Shown piece by piece: positions 1 through 7,621 of a DNA stretch of 49,804 bases (position 1 is the first letter of the stretch; each line of letters starts with the position of its first letter). This stretch comes from Streptomyces sabulosicollis (lineage in GTDB: Bacteria > Actinomycetota > Actinomycetes > Streptomycetales > Streptomycetaceae). The DNA lies in NCBI RefSeq assembly GCF_016103465.1, contig NZ_JAEEAP010000013.1, positions 1-49,804 on the forward strand, in the 5' to 3' direction. Below the pieces are notes generated by a model. The model did no database searches and was not told the origin of the DNA. It saw nothing but the letters and a program-made list of their open reading frames with translations. The position numbers were made by a program, and so were the translations under genes.

Positions 1-14
1 TGTATAAGAGACAG
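1..14. other. Residual Nextera transposase adapter at contig edge
   Basis: The first 14 bases, TGTATAAGAGACAG, are identical to the 3' end of the Nextera Tn5 mosaic-end adapter. They are best read as untrimmed library sequence at an assembly end, not native DNA. Native sequence probably starts near base 15. Confidence 0.9.
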
Positions 15-81
15 GGTGCTGGGGGAGGTGGGGAGGGCCGCGCAGGCTCTGAGGGCCGCGCGGGCCCGTCAGTCATATGGC

Positions 82-126
82 GGCTGACCCGGCTGACCCG
101 GCTGACCCGGCTGACCCGGCTGATCG
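82..126. repeat. 9-bp tandem repeat, 4 perfect copies plus one degenerate
   Basis: The unit GGCTGACCC occurs back to back at 82-90, 91-99, 100-108 and 109-117, followed by a degenerate fifth copy at 118-126. The array ends just before the promoter candidate of the TerC gene. No coding role is evident. Confidence 0.9.
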
Positions 127-129
127 GGC

Positions 130-159
130 TTGACCAGGGCTTTTGCCTTTCTCTTTACT
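130..159 (+). promoter_or_regulatory. Candidate sigma-70-type promoter for the TerC gene
   Basis: TTGACC (130-135, 5/6 to TTGACA) is separated by 18 nt from TTTACT (154-159, 4/6 to TATAAT), in an unusually AT-rich stretch for this genome. Transcription would start near 166, giving a leader of about 190 nt that contains the riboswitch-like element. Confidence 0.5.
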
Positions 160-190
160 CTTTCATGGGAATTCCTGTACTCTCTTTTGC

Positions 191-350
191 GCGGAGGGGA
201 GTACTCCTTAGCGGTGTTCCCGTCACCACGGATTCCGTCCGGCACCAGGAGGCCGGACGGAATCCCGGGACACCGGTCCACGGCGCGGTCCATGGGCGGA
301 AGAGACCTCCGGCAGCGACGACGCTGAGACTGCCGTACGAATGCCGGAGG
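191..350 (+). promoter_or_regulatory. Probable yybP-ykoY (Mn2+-sensing) riboswitch with anti-SD expression platform
   Basis: The leader of the TerC gene carries the conserved edges of the yybP-ykoY family: GGGGAGTA at 196-203 and GAGACC at 302-307. P1 would be CGGAGG (192-197) paired with CCTCCG (306-311). Inside is a perfect 13-bp hairpin (231-243 with 252-264, 8-nt loop). The 3' strand of P1, extended to 306-314 (CCTCCGGCA), is also perfectly complementary over 9 bp to the Shine-Dalgarno region 342-350 (TGCCGGAGG), five bases before the GTG start. The two pairings exclude each other, so forming P1 would free the SD: a translational ON switch. In this family the ligand is Mn2+ and TerC-family exporters are common targets. 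The family call rests on motif, position and target. No covariance search was possible. Confidence 0.72.
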
Positions 351-354
351 AACC

Positions 355-1359
355 GTGGACGTTTCCGTGACCATGTGGGGGCTGACGATCGTCGGCCTCT
401 GCGCCCTGATCGCCGTCGACTTCTTCATAGGCGGCCGCAAACCGCATGAGGTCTCCCTCAAGGAGGCCGGGATCTGGACCGCCGTCTGGATCACCCTCGC
501 CGGGCTCTTCGGGCTCGGGCTGCTGGTCTTCGCGGGCGGCCAGCCCTCCGGCGAGTTCTTCGCGGGCTTCATCACCGAGAAGTCGCTGAGCGTCGACAAC
601 CTCTTCGTCTTCGTCCTGATCATGGCGAAGTTCGCCGTGCCGACGATCTACCAGCAGCGCGTGCTGATGGTGGGTGTGCTGATCGCCCTGGTGCTGCGCG
701 CGGTCTTCATCGCCGCCGGTGCCGCGATCGTCTCGACCTTCGCCTGGGTCTTCTACATCTTCGGCGCCTTCCTCATCTGGACCGCGTGGAAGCTCATCCA
801 GGAGGCGCGGGCCGATGAGGAGGAAACGGAGTTCGAGGAGAACCGGCTGCTCAAGGCGGTCGAGAAGCGATTCCCGTCCACCGACCGGTACCACGGCACC
901 AAGCTGTTCACCGTGGAGAACGGCAAGCGGCTGATGACCCCGATGCTGATCGTCATGCTGGCGATCGGCACCACGGACGTCCTGTTCGCGCTGGACTCGA
1001 TACCCGCGATCTTCGGTCTCACCCAGGATCCGTACATCGTCTTCACCGCCAACGCCTTCGCGCTGATGGGCCTGCGCCAGCTGTACTTCCTCATCGGCGG
1101 CCTGCTCAAGAAGCTGGTCCACCTCTCCTACGGGTTGTCGATCATCCTCGGCTTCATCGGCGTCAAGCTGGTGCTGCACGCGCTGCACGAGTCCGGGGTG
1201 CACGTCCCGGAGATCAGCATCCCGGTCTCGCTCGGCGTCATCTGCGTGGTGCTCGCCGTCACCACGGCCACCAGTCTGTACGCCTCGCGGAAACAGGCCC
1301 TGGCGGAGGCGGGGAGCGGGGAGGACCGGACCCGGGACAAGGACAGCGTCGACGTCTGA
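355..1359 (+). CDS. TerC family integral membrane protein (probable metal, Mn2+, exporter)
   Basis: This 334-aa polytopic membrane protein has hydrophobic segments over most of its length and the TerC core: an acidic first segment (IAVDFFIGG), the conserved SLSVDNLFVF near residues 80-90, and a second half with TTDVLFALDSIPAIFGLT near residues 203-220. The paired SVDN/ALDS acidic motifs are the usual TerC signature. A charged cytoplasmic loop (residues about 145-185, Glu/Lys rich) separates the halves. The GTG start at 355 is preceded by GGAGG at 346-350, which is also the target of the upstream anti-SD. Family members Alx and the Bacillus YkoY/YceF proteins export Mn2+, often to load secreted enzymes. 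The riboswitch-like leader supports that role, but the name TerC comes from tellurite-resistance clusters and no ter genes occur here. Confidence 0.9.
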   Translation: MDVSVTMWGLTIVGLCALIAVDFFIGGRKPHEVSLKEAGIWTAVWITLAGLFGLGLLVFAGGQPSGEFFAGFITEKSLSVDNLFVFVLIMAKFAVPTIYQQRVLMVGVLIALVLRAVFIAAGAAIVSTFAWVFYIFGAFLIWTAWKLIQEARADEEETEFEENRLLKAVEKRFPSTDRYHGTKLFTVENGKRLMTPMLIVMLAIGTTDVLFALDSIPAIFGLTQDPYIVFTANAFALMGLRQLYFLIGGLLKKLVHLSYGLSIILGFIGVKLVLHALHESGVHVPEISIPVSLGVICVVLAVTTATSLYASRKQALAEAGSGEDRTRDKDSVDV

Positions 1360-1424
1360 CGGCGCCTGCGGCGTCACCGCCCTGACGGCGCACGGCAGCG
1401 CCCGACGGCGTTCCGACAGCTAGT

Positions 1425-1448
1425 CCCGTCCCGGATCCGGGAGACGGG
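1425..1448. terminator. Bidirectional hairpin terminator between TerC gene and MHS transporter
   Basis: CCCGTC (1425-1430) pairs with GACGGG (1443-1448) around an inner CCGG-AT-CCGG stem (1431-1440), with a 2-nt bulge. It lies in the short gap between two convergent genes. There is no U-tract, as is usual in this GC-rich genus. Confidence 0.6.
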
Positions 1449-1449
1449 C

Positions 1450-2802
1450 TCACACAGCCGCCTCCCCGGCCTCCAGAGGCCGTACGGCCGACCGTCCACC
1501 GTCCGGACGGTCGGCCGTCGGCCGTGTCTCCGGCAGCAGGGCGAAGCAGCCCAGGCTCAGCAGCGCCATGGCGGTCAGATACGCGGCGACGCCCCAGGGC
1601 GGGCCGTCGCCGTGGGACACCGCCGTCGCGACGATCGGGGTGAGCGCCCCGCCCAGGACACCCGCGAGGTTGTAGCCCAGCGCCGCCCCCGTACAGCGCA
1701 CCCGCGCCTCGAACAGCTCGGGCAGATAGGCCGAGGTCACGGCGAACATGGTGATGAAGGCGAGCAGCGCGCCCAGGAAACCGAGGAACATCAGCGGCGG
1801 CTCACCGGTGCGCAACAGCGCGACCAGCGGAAACATCCACACCACGATGGCCACGCAGCCCACCAGGCACATCGGCCGCCGCCCGAAGTGGTCACCGAGA
1901 CGGGCCGCCACGGGTGTCAGGGCGCCCAGCACCGCCACGGCCGCCATGACGCAGCCCAGCAGGGTGGTGCGGGCCACCCCGAGCCGCTCCGTGCCGTACG
2001 CCAGCGACCAGGTCGTGACCGCGTAGAAGACGGCATAGCCCACCGCCAGCCCGCCCGCGGTCAGCAGGACCAGCCGCCAGTGACCGCGCACCACCTCGGC
2101 CAGCGGCGCGGCGGCCCGGTCACCGCGCTCGGCCAGCTCCCGGAACCGCGGGCTCTCGGTCACCTGGGCCCGCAGCAGCAGCCCGGCGCCCGCCAGCAGC
2201 CCCGCGCCCCAGAACGGCACCCGCCACCCCCAGGACCGGAAGTCGCCGTCGCTGAGCGTGCCGGACAGGGCCAGCATCGTGCCGTTGGCCAGCAGGAAGC
2301 CGATGGAGGGGCCCACCTGGGGAAAGCCCGACCACAGCCCGCGCCGCTCAGCGGGCGCGTGCTCGGCGGTCAGCAGCACCGCGCCGCCCCATTCGCCACC
2401 CAGCCCCAGCCCCTGCAGGAAGCGCAGCACGAGCAGCAGGACGGGGGCGGCGAGGCCGATCGAGTCATAGGTCGGGACGAAGCCCACGGCGACGGTCGCG
2501 AGACCGGTGAGCAGCAGCGAGGCGATGAGCACCGGACGGCGCCCGTGGCGGTCGCCGAGGGGCCCGAAGACCATCGAGCCCAGCGGCCGGGAGACGAAGC
2601 CGACGGCGAAGGTGCCGAAGGCGGCGAGGGTGCCGGCCAGCGGCGAGAAGGTGGGGAAGAACAGCGGGCCGAGGACGAGCGCGGCGGCCGTGCCGTAGAC
2701 GAAGAAGTCGTAGAACTCGATCGCAGTGCCGGCCATGGACGCGGCGGCGAGGCGGGCCATGGACGGAGGGCGGTCATGCTGTGGGGAGTGGTCGTGCTGC
2801 AT
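1450..2802 (-). CDS. MFS transporter of the metabolite:H+ symporter (MHS) type
   Basis: A 450-aa, 12-TM major facilitator. The N-terminal FYDFFVYGTAAALVLGPLFF, the loop-2/3 motif GPLGDRHGRRP (near residue 80) and RFLQGLGLGGEWGG (near residue 128) are typical of the ProP/ShiA/KgtP branch that imports organic acids, betaines or shikimate with protons. The repeated motif GDHFGRRP occurs near residue 305. The substrate cannot be told from sequence. The start is uncertain: no clear SD precedes the ATG at 2802, and an in-frame ATG lies about 14 codons downstream. The gene is convergent with the TerC gene. A 12-bp perfect hairpin lies within its last codons. Confidence 0.88.
   Translation of the reverse strand: MQHDHSPQHDRPPSMARLAAASMAGTAIEFYDFFVYGTAAALVLGPLFFPTFSPLAGTLAAFGTFAVGFVSRPLGSMVFGPLGDRHGRRPVLIASLLLTGLATVAVGFVPTYDSIGLAAPVLLLVLRFLQGLGLGGEWGGAVLLTAEHAPAERRGLWSGFPQVGPSIGFLLANGTMLALSGTLSDGDFRSWGWRVPFWGAGLLAGAGLLLRAQVTESPRFRELAERGDRAAAPLAEVVRGHWRLVLLTAGGLAVGYAVFYAVTTWSLAYGTERLGVARTTLLGCVMAAVAVLGALTPVAARLGDHFGRRPMCLVGCVAIVVWMFPLVALLRTGEPPLMFLGFLGALLAFITMFAVTSAYLPELFEARVRCTGAALGYNLAGVLGGALTPIVATAVSHGDGPPWGVAAYLTAMALLSLGCFALLPETRPTADRPDGGRSAVRPLEAGEAAV
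1486..1516 (-). terminator. Strong hairpin inside the 3' end of the MHS transporter gene
   Basis: A perfect 12-bp inverted repeat, GGCCGACCGTCC (1486-1497) and its complement (1505-1516), flanks a 7-nt loop. It lies in the codons for the hydrophilic C-terminal tail, about 35 nt before the stop. It may work with the 1425-1448 hairpin in ending transcripts or protecting their 3' ends. The function is inferred. Confidence 0.4.
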
Positions 2803-2881
2803 GCCGCGACAACCGCCCCGGCCCGCCGGGGGGCACGGGGCGTACGGAGGCGCGCGGCGCTCCGGGGCCGTGCGAGCGCCG

Positions 2882-3538
2882 CTACCAGCCGCGCTCGCGC
2901 CACTCCCCGAGGTGCGGGCGCTCGGCGCCGAGCGTGGTGTCGTCGCCGTGGCCGGGGTAGACCCAGGTCTCGTCCGGGAGCCGGTCGAAGAGCTTGGTCT
3001 CGACGTCGTTGATCAGGCTCTCGAACGCCTTGGGATCCTTACGGGTGTTGCCGACCCCGCCCGGGAAGAGGCAGTCGCCGGTGAACACGTGCGGATGGCC
3101 GTGCGGGTCGTCGTAGATCAGGGCGATGCTGCCCGGGGTGTGGCCCACCAGGTGGCGGGCGGTCAGCTCGACCCGGCCGACCCGCAGCGTGTCGCCGTCC
3201 TCGACCAGGACGTCGGTACGCGCCGGGATGCCCTCCGCGTCGTAGCGGCCCGCGTAGGTACGGGCCCCGGTGGCCTCCATCACCTCGCGCAGGGCGCCCC
3301 AGTGGTCGGGGTGGCGGTGGGTGGTGACCACGGACGCGATCCCGCTCCCGCCGATGAGGGAGAGCAGGGTGTGCGGCTCCGCGGCGGCGTCGATCAGCAG
3401 TTGTTCGTCGGTGGCCCGGCAGCGCAGCAGATAGGCGTTGTTGGCCATGGGGCCCACCGCGACCTTCGAGATCATGAGATCGGGCAGTTCATGCACGTCC
3501 GCCGGTCCGCCGACCGTCACCACTCCGCTGTACGTCAT
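2882..3538 (-). CDS. MBL-fold metallohydrolase (glyoxalase II-like)
   Basis: 218 aa with the metallo-beta-lactamase signature THRHPDHWG (H-x-H-x-D-H, near residues 74-82), a following metal His in HLVGHTPGS (near 133), the bridging Asp in FTGDCLFPGG (near 155) and a C-terminal YPGHGDDT (near 196). These supply the residues for a binuclear metal site. Relatives hydrolyse thioesters such as S-lactoylglutathione or mycothiol conjugates; which substrate applies here is unknown. The ATG at 3538 lies only 4 nt after the stop of the upstream gene, so the two form an operon. The neighbouring mycothiol-dependent-isomerase-family gene makes a thiol-conjugate substrate plausible. Confidence 0.88.
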   Translation of the reverse strand: MTYSGVVTVGGPADVHELPDLMISKVAVGPMANNAYLLRCRATDEQLLIDAAAEPHTLLSLIGGSGIASVVTTHRHPDHWGALREVMEATGARTYAGRYDAEGIPARTDVLVEDGDTLRVGRVELTARHLVGHTPGSIALIYDDPHGHPHVFTGDCLFPGGVGNTRKDPKAFESLINDVETKLFDRLPDETWVYPGHGDDTTLGAERPHLGEWRERGW

Positions 3539-3542
3539 AGCC

Positions 3543-4289
3543 TCAGCCTAGTGCGGGCAGGACCGGCAGGGGACCGTCGGGGCAGGAGAGACCGGAGCCG
3601 TCCGTACGGCCGGTGAGCCAGCCCAGCAGCGCGGCGGGGGAGCCGGTGACGGCGACCGGGGACTCCCCGGGGGCGGCGGGGCGGCCGGTGTGCCGGACGT
3701 CCGCCTCGCCGGGCCCGGTGGCCAGCCGCAGCGGGGGAATATCCGGGCGCCCGGCGAACCTTGTACCAATGAGCACGGCGAGCTGGCTCTCGACGAACGT
3801 GGCGGGGAGATCCGCCACGGTGCGGCCGATGCCGAGATCGACATGGTGCAGCTCGACCTCGGTGAGGCGGCGCAGCGGCAGCCCGGCGGCCGGCTCCCGG
3901 ACACCGCCGCGCAGGGTCACCTCGTACGGCAGGCGCTCCGGGGGCAGCGCGGCGACCGCCGCGTCGAAGCGGGTGGCGCTGGTGCGCAGGTCGTCCAGGT
4001 GGACGGCGAGCGGCCGGGCGGCGTCCCGCTGGATCTCGGCGTCGCGCGTCTGCGCGTCGGGGTACATGGGAGTCTCTTCGCCGGTCCGGGCCCAGGTGAG
4101 GAGGTTCACCAGGGCGTCCGCGTTGCGGGCCAGGTGGGCCAGGACGTGGCCGCGGGTCCAGCCGGGGAGCTCCGACGGACGGGCGAGGGAGGCATCGTCG
4201 AGGGCGGCGACGGCCGTCAGCAGGCGGTCCGTCGCCTCCTGTACGGCGGCGGCGTCCCGGGCGTAGTCGGCGCCGGCGGGGTCGGTCAT
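3543..4289 (-). CDS. Maleylpyruvate isomerase / DinB-like family protein (mycothiol-dependent enzyme family)
   Basis: 248 aa. The N-terminal half has the DinB four-helix layout of the mycothiol maleylpyruvate isomerase family: [20 protein letters not shown], then [22 protein letters not shown] with the conserved metal-ligand His (near residue 52), and a later [14 protein letters not shown] (near residue 146) supplying further His ligands. The C-terminal part ([14 protein letters not shown]) resembles the accessory domain of this family. The frame stays open upstream, but the ATG at 4289 matches the family length. It has no SD but sits 6 nt after a -10-like TACGGT, so the mRNA is probably leaderless. 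The gene is first in an operon with the MBL-fold hydrolase. The exact substrate is unknown. Confidence 0.82.
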   Translation of the reverse strand: MTDPAGADYARDAAAVQEATDRLLTAVAALDDASLARPSELPGWTRGHVLAHLARNADALVNLLTWARTGEETPMYPDAQTRDAEIQRDAARPLAVHLDDLRTSATRFDAAVAALPPERLPYEVTLRGGVREPAAGLPLRRLTEVELHHVDLGIGRTVADLPATFVESQLAVLIGTRFAGRPDIPPLRLATGPGEADVRHTGRPAAPGESPVAVTGSPAALLGWLTGRTDGSGLSCPDGPLPVLPALG

Positions 4290-4295
4290 GACCCG

Positions 4296-4325
4296 ACCGT
4301 AGTGCGCACCACACGATCGGGTGAA
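4296..4325 (-). promoter_or_regulatory. Leaderless promoter and overlapping dyad upstream of the DinB-like gene
   Basis: On the minus strand TTCACC (4320-4325) and TACGGT (4296-4301) are 18 nt apart, and the -10 ends 6 nt before the ATG at 4289, so transcription would begin at or near the start codon. Overlapping it is an inverted repeat, ACCCGACCGT (4291-4300) with ACGATCGGGT (4313-4322, 9/10 complementary), and a GTGCGCAC palindrome (4302-4309). This may be an operator. Confidence 0.5.
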
Positions 4326-4358
4326 GTCGGCTCCCGTGTCCCGCAAATCGAATGTGCG

Positions 4359-4367
4359 TGCTATAGG
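4359..4367 (+). promoter_or_regulatory. Weak extended -10 candidate for uvrA
   Basis: TGC-TATAGG has extended -10 character and lies about 150 nt before the uvrA start. No good -35 is visible. This is the only promoter-like signal I can see for uvrA. Confidence 0.3.
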
Positions 4368-4518
4368 CTCGGTGTGCTGCATCCTTAAGACACTGTCGTC
4401 GTGCCCCCATACCCTGGGTTGGGGGCTCGCTCCGCTCCGCCTCTGCTCCGACCGGCAGGGGCCGCCCCGCGAGCGGGCTCGGCGCACCCCGTCTCTCTCA
4501 AGAAAGGTGCCGACCGGC

Positions 4519-7500
4519 GTGGCCGACCGTCTCATCGTTCGTGGCGCTCGCGAGCACAACCTCAAGAACGTCTCACTCGACCTTCCTCGCGACTCGCTCA
4601 TCGTCTTCACCGGGCTGTCCGGGTCGGGCAAGTCGTCCCTCGCGTTCGACACGATCTTCGCCGAGGGGCAGCGCCGGTACGTCGAGTCGCTCTCCTCCTA
4701 CGCCCGCCAGTTCCTGGGGCAGATGGACAAGCCCGATGTGGACTTCATCGAGGGGCTGTCCCCCGCGGTGTCGATCGACCAGAAGTCGACCTCGCGGAAT
4801 CCGCGGTCGACGGTCGGCACCATCACCGAGGTCTATGACTACCTCCGGCTGCTGTTCGCCCGCATCGGCAAGCCGCACTGCCCCGAGTGCGGCCGTCCGA
4901 TCGCCCGCCAGTCGCCGCAGGCGATCGTGGACCGGGTGCTGGAGCTCCCCGAGGGCAGCCGCTTCCAGGTGCTCTCCCCGCTGGTGCGCGAGCGCAAGGG
5001 GGAGTTCGTCGACCTCTTCTCCGACCTGCAGACCAAGGGCTACAGCCGCGCCCGGGTGGACGGCGCCACCATCCAGCTGTCCGACCCGCCGAAGCTGAAG
5101 AAGCAGGAGAAGCACACCATCGAGGTGGTCGTGGACCGCCTCACCGTCAAGGACAGCGCCAAGCGCCGGCTGACCGACTCGGTGGAGACCGCGCTCGGCC
5201 TCTCCGGCGGCATGGTGATCCTCGACTTCGTGGACCTGGCGGAGGACGACCCGCAGCGGGAGCGGATGTTCTCCGAGCATCTCTACTGCCCGTACGACGA
5301 CCTGTCCTTCGAGGAGCTGGAGCCGCGCACCTTCTCCTTCAACTCCCCCTTCGGCGCCTGCCCGGACTGCACCGGCATCGGCACCCGGATGGAGGTCGAC
5401 CCGGAGCTGATCGTCCCGGACGAGGAGAAGTCGCTGGACGAGGGCGCCATCCACCCCTGGTCCCACGGCCACACCAAGGACTATTTCGGCCGCCTGGTCG
5501 GCGCGCTCGCCGACGCGCTCGGCTTCCGTACGGACGTGCCCTGGGCCGGGCTTCCGCAGCGCGCCAAGAAGGCGCTGCTCAACGGGCACCGGACCCAGAT
5601 CGAGGTCCGCTACCGCAATCGCTACGGCCGCCAGCGGGCGTACACCACGGCCTTCGAGGGCGCGCTGCCCTATGTGAAGCGGCGCCACTCGGAGGCGGAG
5701 AGCGACGCCAGCCGGGAGCGGTTCGAGGGCTATATGCGAGAGGTGCCCTGCCCCACCTGTGAGGGCACCCGGCTGAAGCCGATCGTCCTGGCCGTCACCG
5801 TGCAGGACAAGTCCATCGCGGATGTCTCGGCGATGTCGATCAGCGAATGCGCCGAGTTCCTGCGCCGCATGGAGCTGAGCGCACGCGAGAAGACCATCGC
5901 CGAGCGGGTCCTCAAGGAGGTCAACGAGCGGCTGAGGTTCCTGGTCGACGTCGGCCTGGACTACCTCTCGCTCAACCGCGCTGCGGGCACCCTCTCCGGC
6001 GGCGAGGCCCAGCGCATCCGGCTGGCCACCCAGATCGGCTCCGGTCTGGTCGGTGTGCTGTACGTCCTGGACGAGCCGTCCATCGGCCTGCACCAGCGCG
6101 ACAACCACCGGCTGATCGAGACCCTGGTGCGGCTGCGCGACCTCGGCAACACCCTGATCGTCGTGGAGCACGACGAGGACACCATCAAGACCTCGGACTG
6201 GGTGGTGGACATCGGCCCGGGCGCGGGTGAGCACGGCGGCAAGGTGGTGCACAGCGGGCCGCTGAGCGAGCTGCTGGTCAACCAGGAGTCGGTGACCGGC
6301 CACTATCTGTCCGGAAAGAAGGCCATCCCGCTGCCGTCGGCGCGCCGGCCCGTGGACCCCAAGCGGCGTCTTACGGTCCACGGCGCCCGGGAGAACAACC
6401 TCCAGGACATCGACGTGTCCTTCCCGCTCGGGGTGCTCACCGCCGTCACCGGCGTCTCGGGATCGGGTAAGTCCACGCTGGTCAACGACATCCTCTACAC
6501 TCATCTGGCCCGCGAGCTGAACGGCGCGCGGGCGGTTCCGGGGCGGCACACCCGGGTCGCCGGCGACGATCTGGTCGACAAGGTGGTGCATGTCGACCAG
6601 TCGCCCATCGGCCGCACCCCGCGCTCGAACCCGGCCACGTACACCGGCGTCTTCGACCATGTGCGCAAGCTGTTCGCGGAGACGATGGAGGCCAAGGTCC
6701 GCGGGTACCAGCCCGGTCGGTTCTCCTTCAACGTCAAGGGCGGCCGCTGCGAGAACTGCTCCGGCGACGGCACCATCAAGATCGAGATGAACTTCCTGCC
6801 GGATGTGTATGTGCCCTGCGAGGTCTGCCACGGCGCGCGCTACAACCGGGAGACCCTGGAGGTGCACTACAAGGGCAAGTCCATCGCCGAGGTGCTGGAC
6901 ATGCCGATCGAGGAGGCGCTGGACTTCTTCGAGGCGGTGCCCACCATCGCCCGCCATCTGCGCACCCTCAACGAGGTCGGGCTGGGCTACGTCCGGCTCG
7001 GCCAGCCCGCGCCGACCCTCTCCGGCGGTGAGGCCCAGCGCGTCAAGCTGGCGAGCGAGCTGCAGAAGCGGTCGACCGGCCGCACGGTGTACGTGCTGGA
7101 CGAGCCGACCACCGGTCTGCACTTCGAGGACATCAGCAAGCTGATCAGCGTGCTCTCCGGCCTGGTCGACAAGGGCAACACGGTGATCGTCATCGAGCAC
7201 AACCTCGATGTGATCAAGACGGCCGACTGGGTCGTGGACATGGGCCCCGAGGGCGGCAGCGGCGGCGGTCTGGTGATCGCCGAGGGCACCCCGGAGGACG
7301 TGGCCTCGATCCCGACCAGCCACACCGGGAAGTTCCTGCGGGACATGCTGGGCGACCGGGTGAGCGACGCGACGGTGCCCGCCGCGCGCAAGGGCGGCGT
7401 GACCAACAAGAAGGCGCCCGCCAAGAAGGCCGCCGCCAAGTCCACGGCGGCCAAGAAGACCGCGGCGAAGAAGACCGTGGCCAAGAAGGCGGCGGCCAAG

Positions 7501-7536
7501 TCCACGGTCGCCTCCAAGCGAGCGGCCGCGAAGTAG
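4519..7536 (+). CDS. uvrA: UvrABC excinuclease subunit A
   Basis: UvrA is the dimeric ABC-type ATPase that finds DNA lesions and loads UvrB in nucleotide excision repair. The 1005-aa product has two ABC modules: Walker [10 protein letters not shown] (near residue 32) and GVSGSGKST (near 645), each later followed by LSGGEAQR and LDEP. Zinc fingers include CPECG near residue 118 and the long C-terminal C-x2-C...C-x2-C module starting near residue 744. The GTG at 4519 is chosen because the protein then begins at the family's usual [16 protein letters not shown] and AGAAAGG lies upstream; the open frame extends 66 codons further. From about residue 955 it ends in a Lys/Ala-rich, histone H1-like tail (repeated AAKK/AKKT units) that Escherichia coli UvrA (940 aa) lacks. 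Confidence 0.97.
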   Translation: MADRLIVRGAREHNLKNVSLDLPRDSLIVFTGLSGSGKSSLAFDTIFAEGQRRYVESLSSYARQFLGQMDKPDVDFIEGLSPAVSIDQKSTSRNPRSTVGTITEVYDYLRLLFARIGKPHCPECGRPIARQSPQAIVDRVLELPEGSRFQVLSPLVRERKGEFVDLFSDLQTKGYSRARVDGATIQLSDPPKLKKQEKHTIEVVVDRLTVKDSAKRRLTDSVETALGLSGGMVILDFVDLAEDDPQRERMFSEHLYCPYDDLSFEELEPRTFSFNSPFGACPDCTGIGTRMEVDPELIVPDEEKSLDEGAIHPWSHGHTKDYFGRLVGALADALGFRTDVPWAGLPQRAKKALLNGHRTQIEVRYRNRYGRQRAYTTAFEGALPYVKRRHSEAESDASRERFEGYMREVPCPTCEGTRLKPIVLAVTVQDKSIADVSAMSISECAEFLRRMELSAREKTIAERVLKEVNERLRFLVDVGLDYLSLNRAAGTLSGGEAQRIRLATQIGSGLVGVLYVLDEPSIGLHQRDNHRLIETLVRLRDLGNTLIVVEHDEDTIKTSDWVVDIGPGAGEHGGKVVHSGPLSELLVNQESVTGHYLSGKKAIPLPSARRPVDPKRRLTVHGARENNLQDIDVSFPLGVLTAVTGVSGSGKSTLVNDILYTHLARELNGARAVPGRHTRVAGDDLVDKVVHVDQSPIGRTPRSNPATYTGVFDHVRKLFAETMEAKVRGYQPGRFSFNVKGGRCENCSGDGTIKIEMNFLPDVYVPCEVCHGARYNRETLEVHYKGKSIAEVLDMPIEEALDFFEAVPTIARHLRTLNEVGLGYVRLGQPAPTLSGGEAQRVKLASELQKRSTGRTVYVLDEPTTGLHFEDISKLISVLSGLVDKGNTVIVIEHNLDVIKTADWVVDMGPEGGSGGGLVIAEGTPEDVASIPTSHTGKFLRDMLGDRVSDATVPAARKGGVTNKKAPAKKAAAKSTAAKKTAAKKTVAKKAAAKSTVASKRAAAK

Positions 7537-7567
7537 CCGCAAGCTGCTGCCTGCGCCTGCGCCCTGT

Positions 7568-7595
7568 GCCGCGCCCGGACCGACCCGGGCGCGGC
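7568..7595. terminator. Hairpin terminator between uvrA and the PfkB kinase gene
   Basis: An 11-bp perfect stem, GCCGCGCCCGG (7568-7578) with its complement (7585-7595), closes a 6-nt loop. It sits 32 nt after the uvrA stop and before the stop of the convergent kinase gene, so it can serve both. Confidence 0.75.
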
Positions 7596-7621
7596 GCGAG
7601 CAGCGGGCGTAGCGGCTCGGC

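Noticed and set aside
130-327. 65-aa open frame before the TerC gene
   Set aside because: It lies over the riboswitch-like leader, has no SD, and its sequence is explained by conserved RNA structure.
4348-4363. Possible LexA/SOS box upstream of uvrA (TCGAAT-N4-GTGCTA)
   Set aside because: Only the left half fits the actinobacterial TCGAAC-N4-GTTCGA consensus; the right half matches about 3 of 6 bases.
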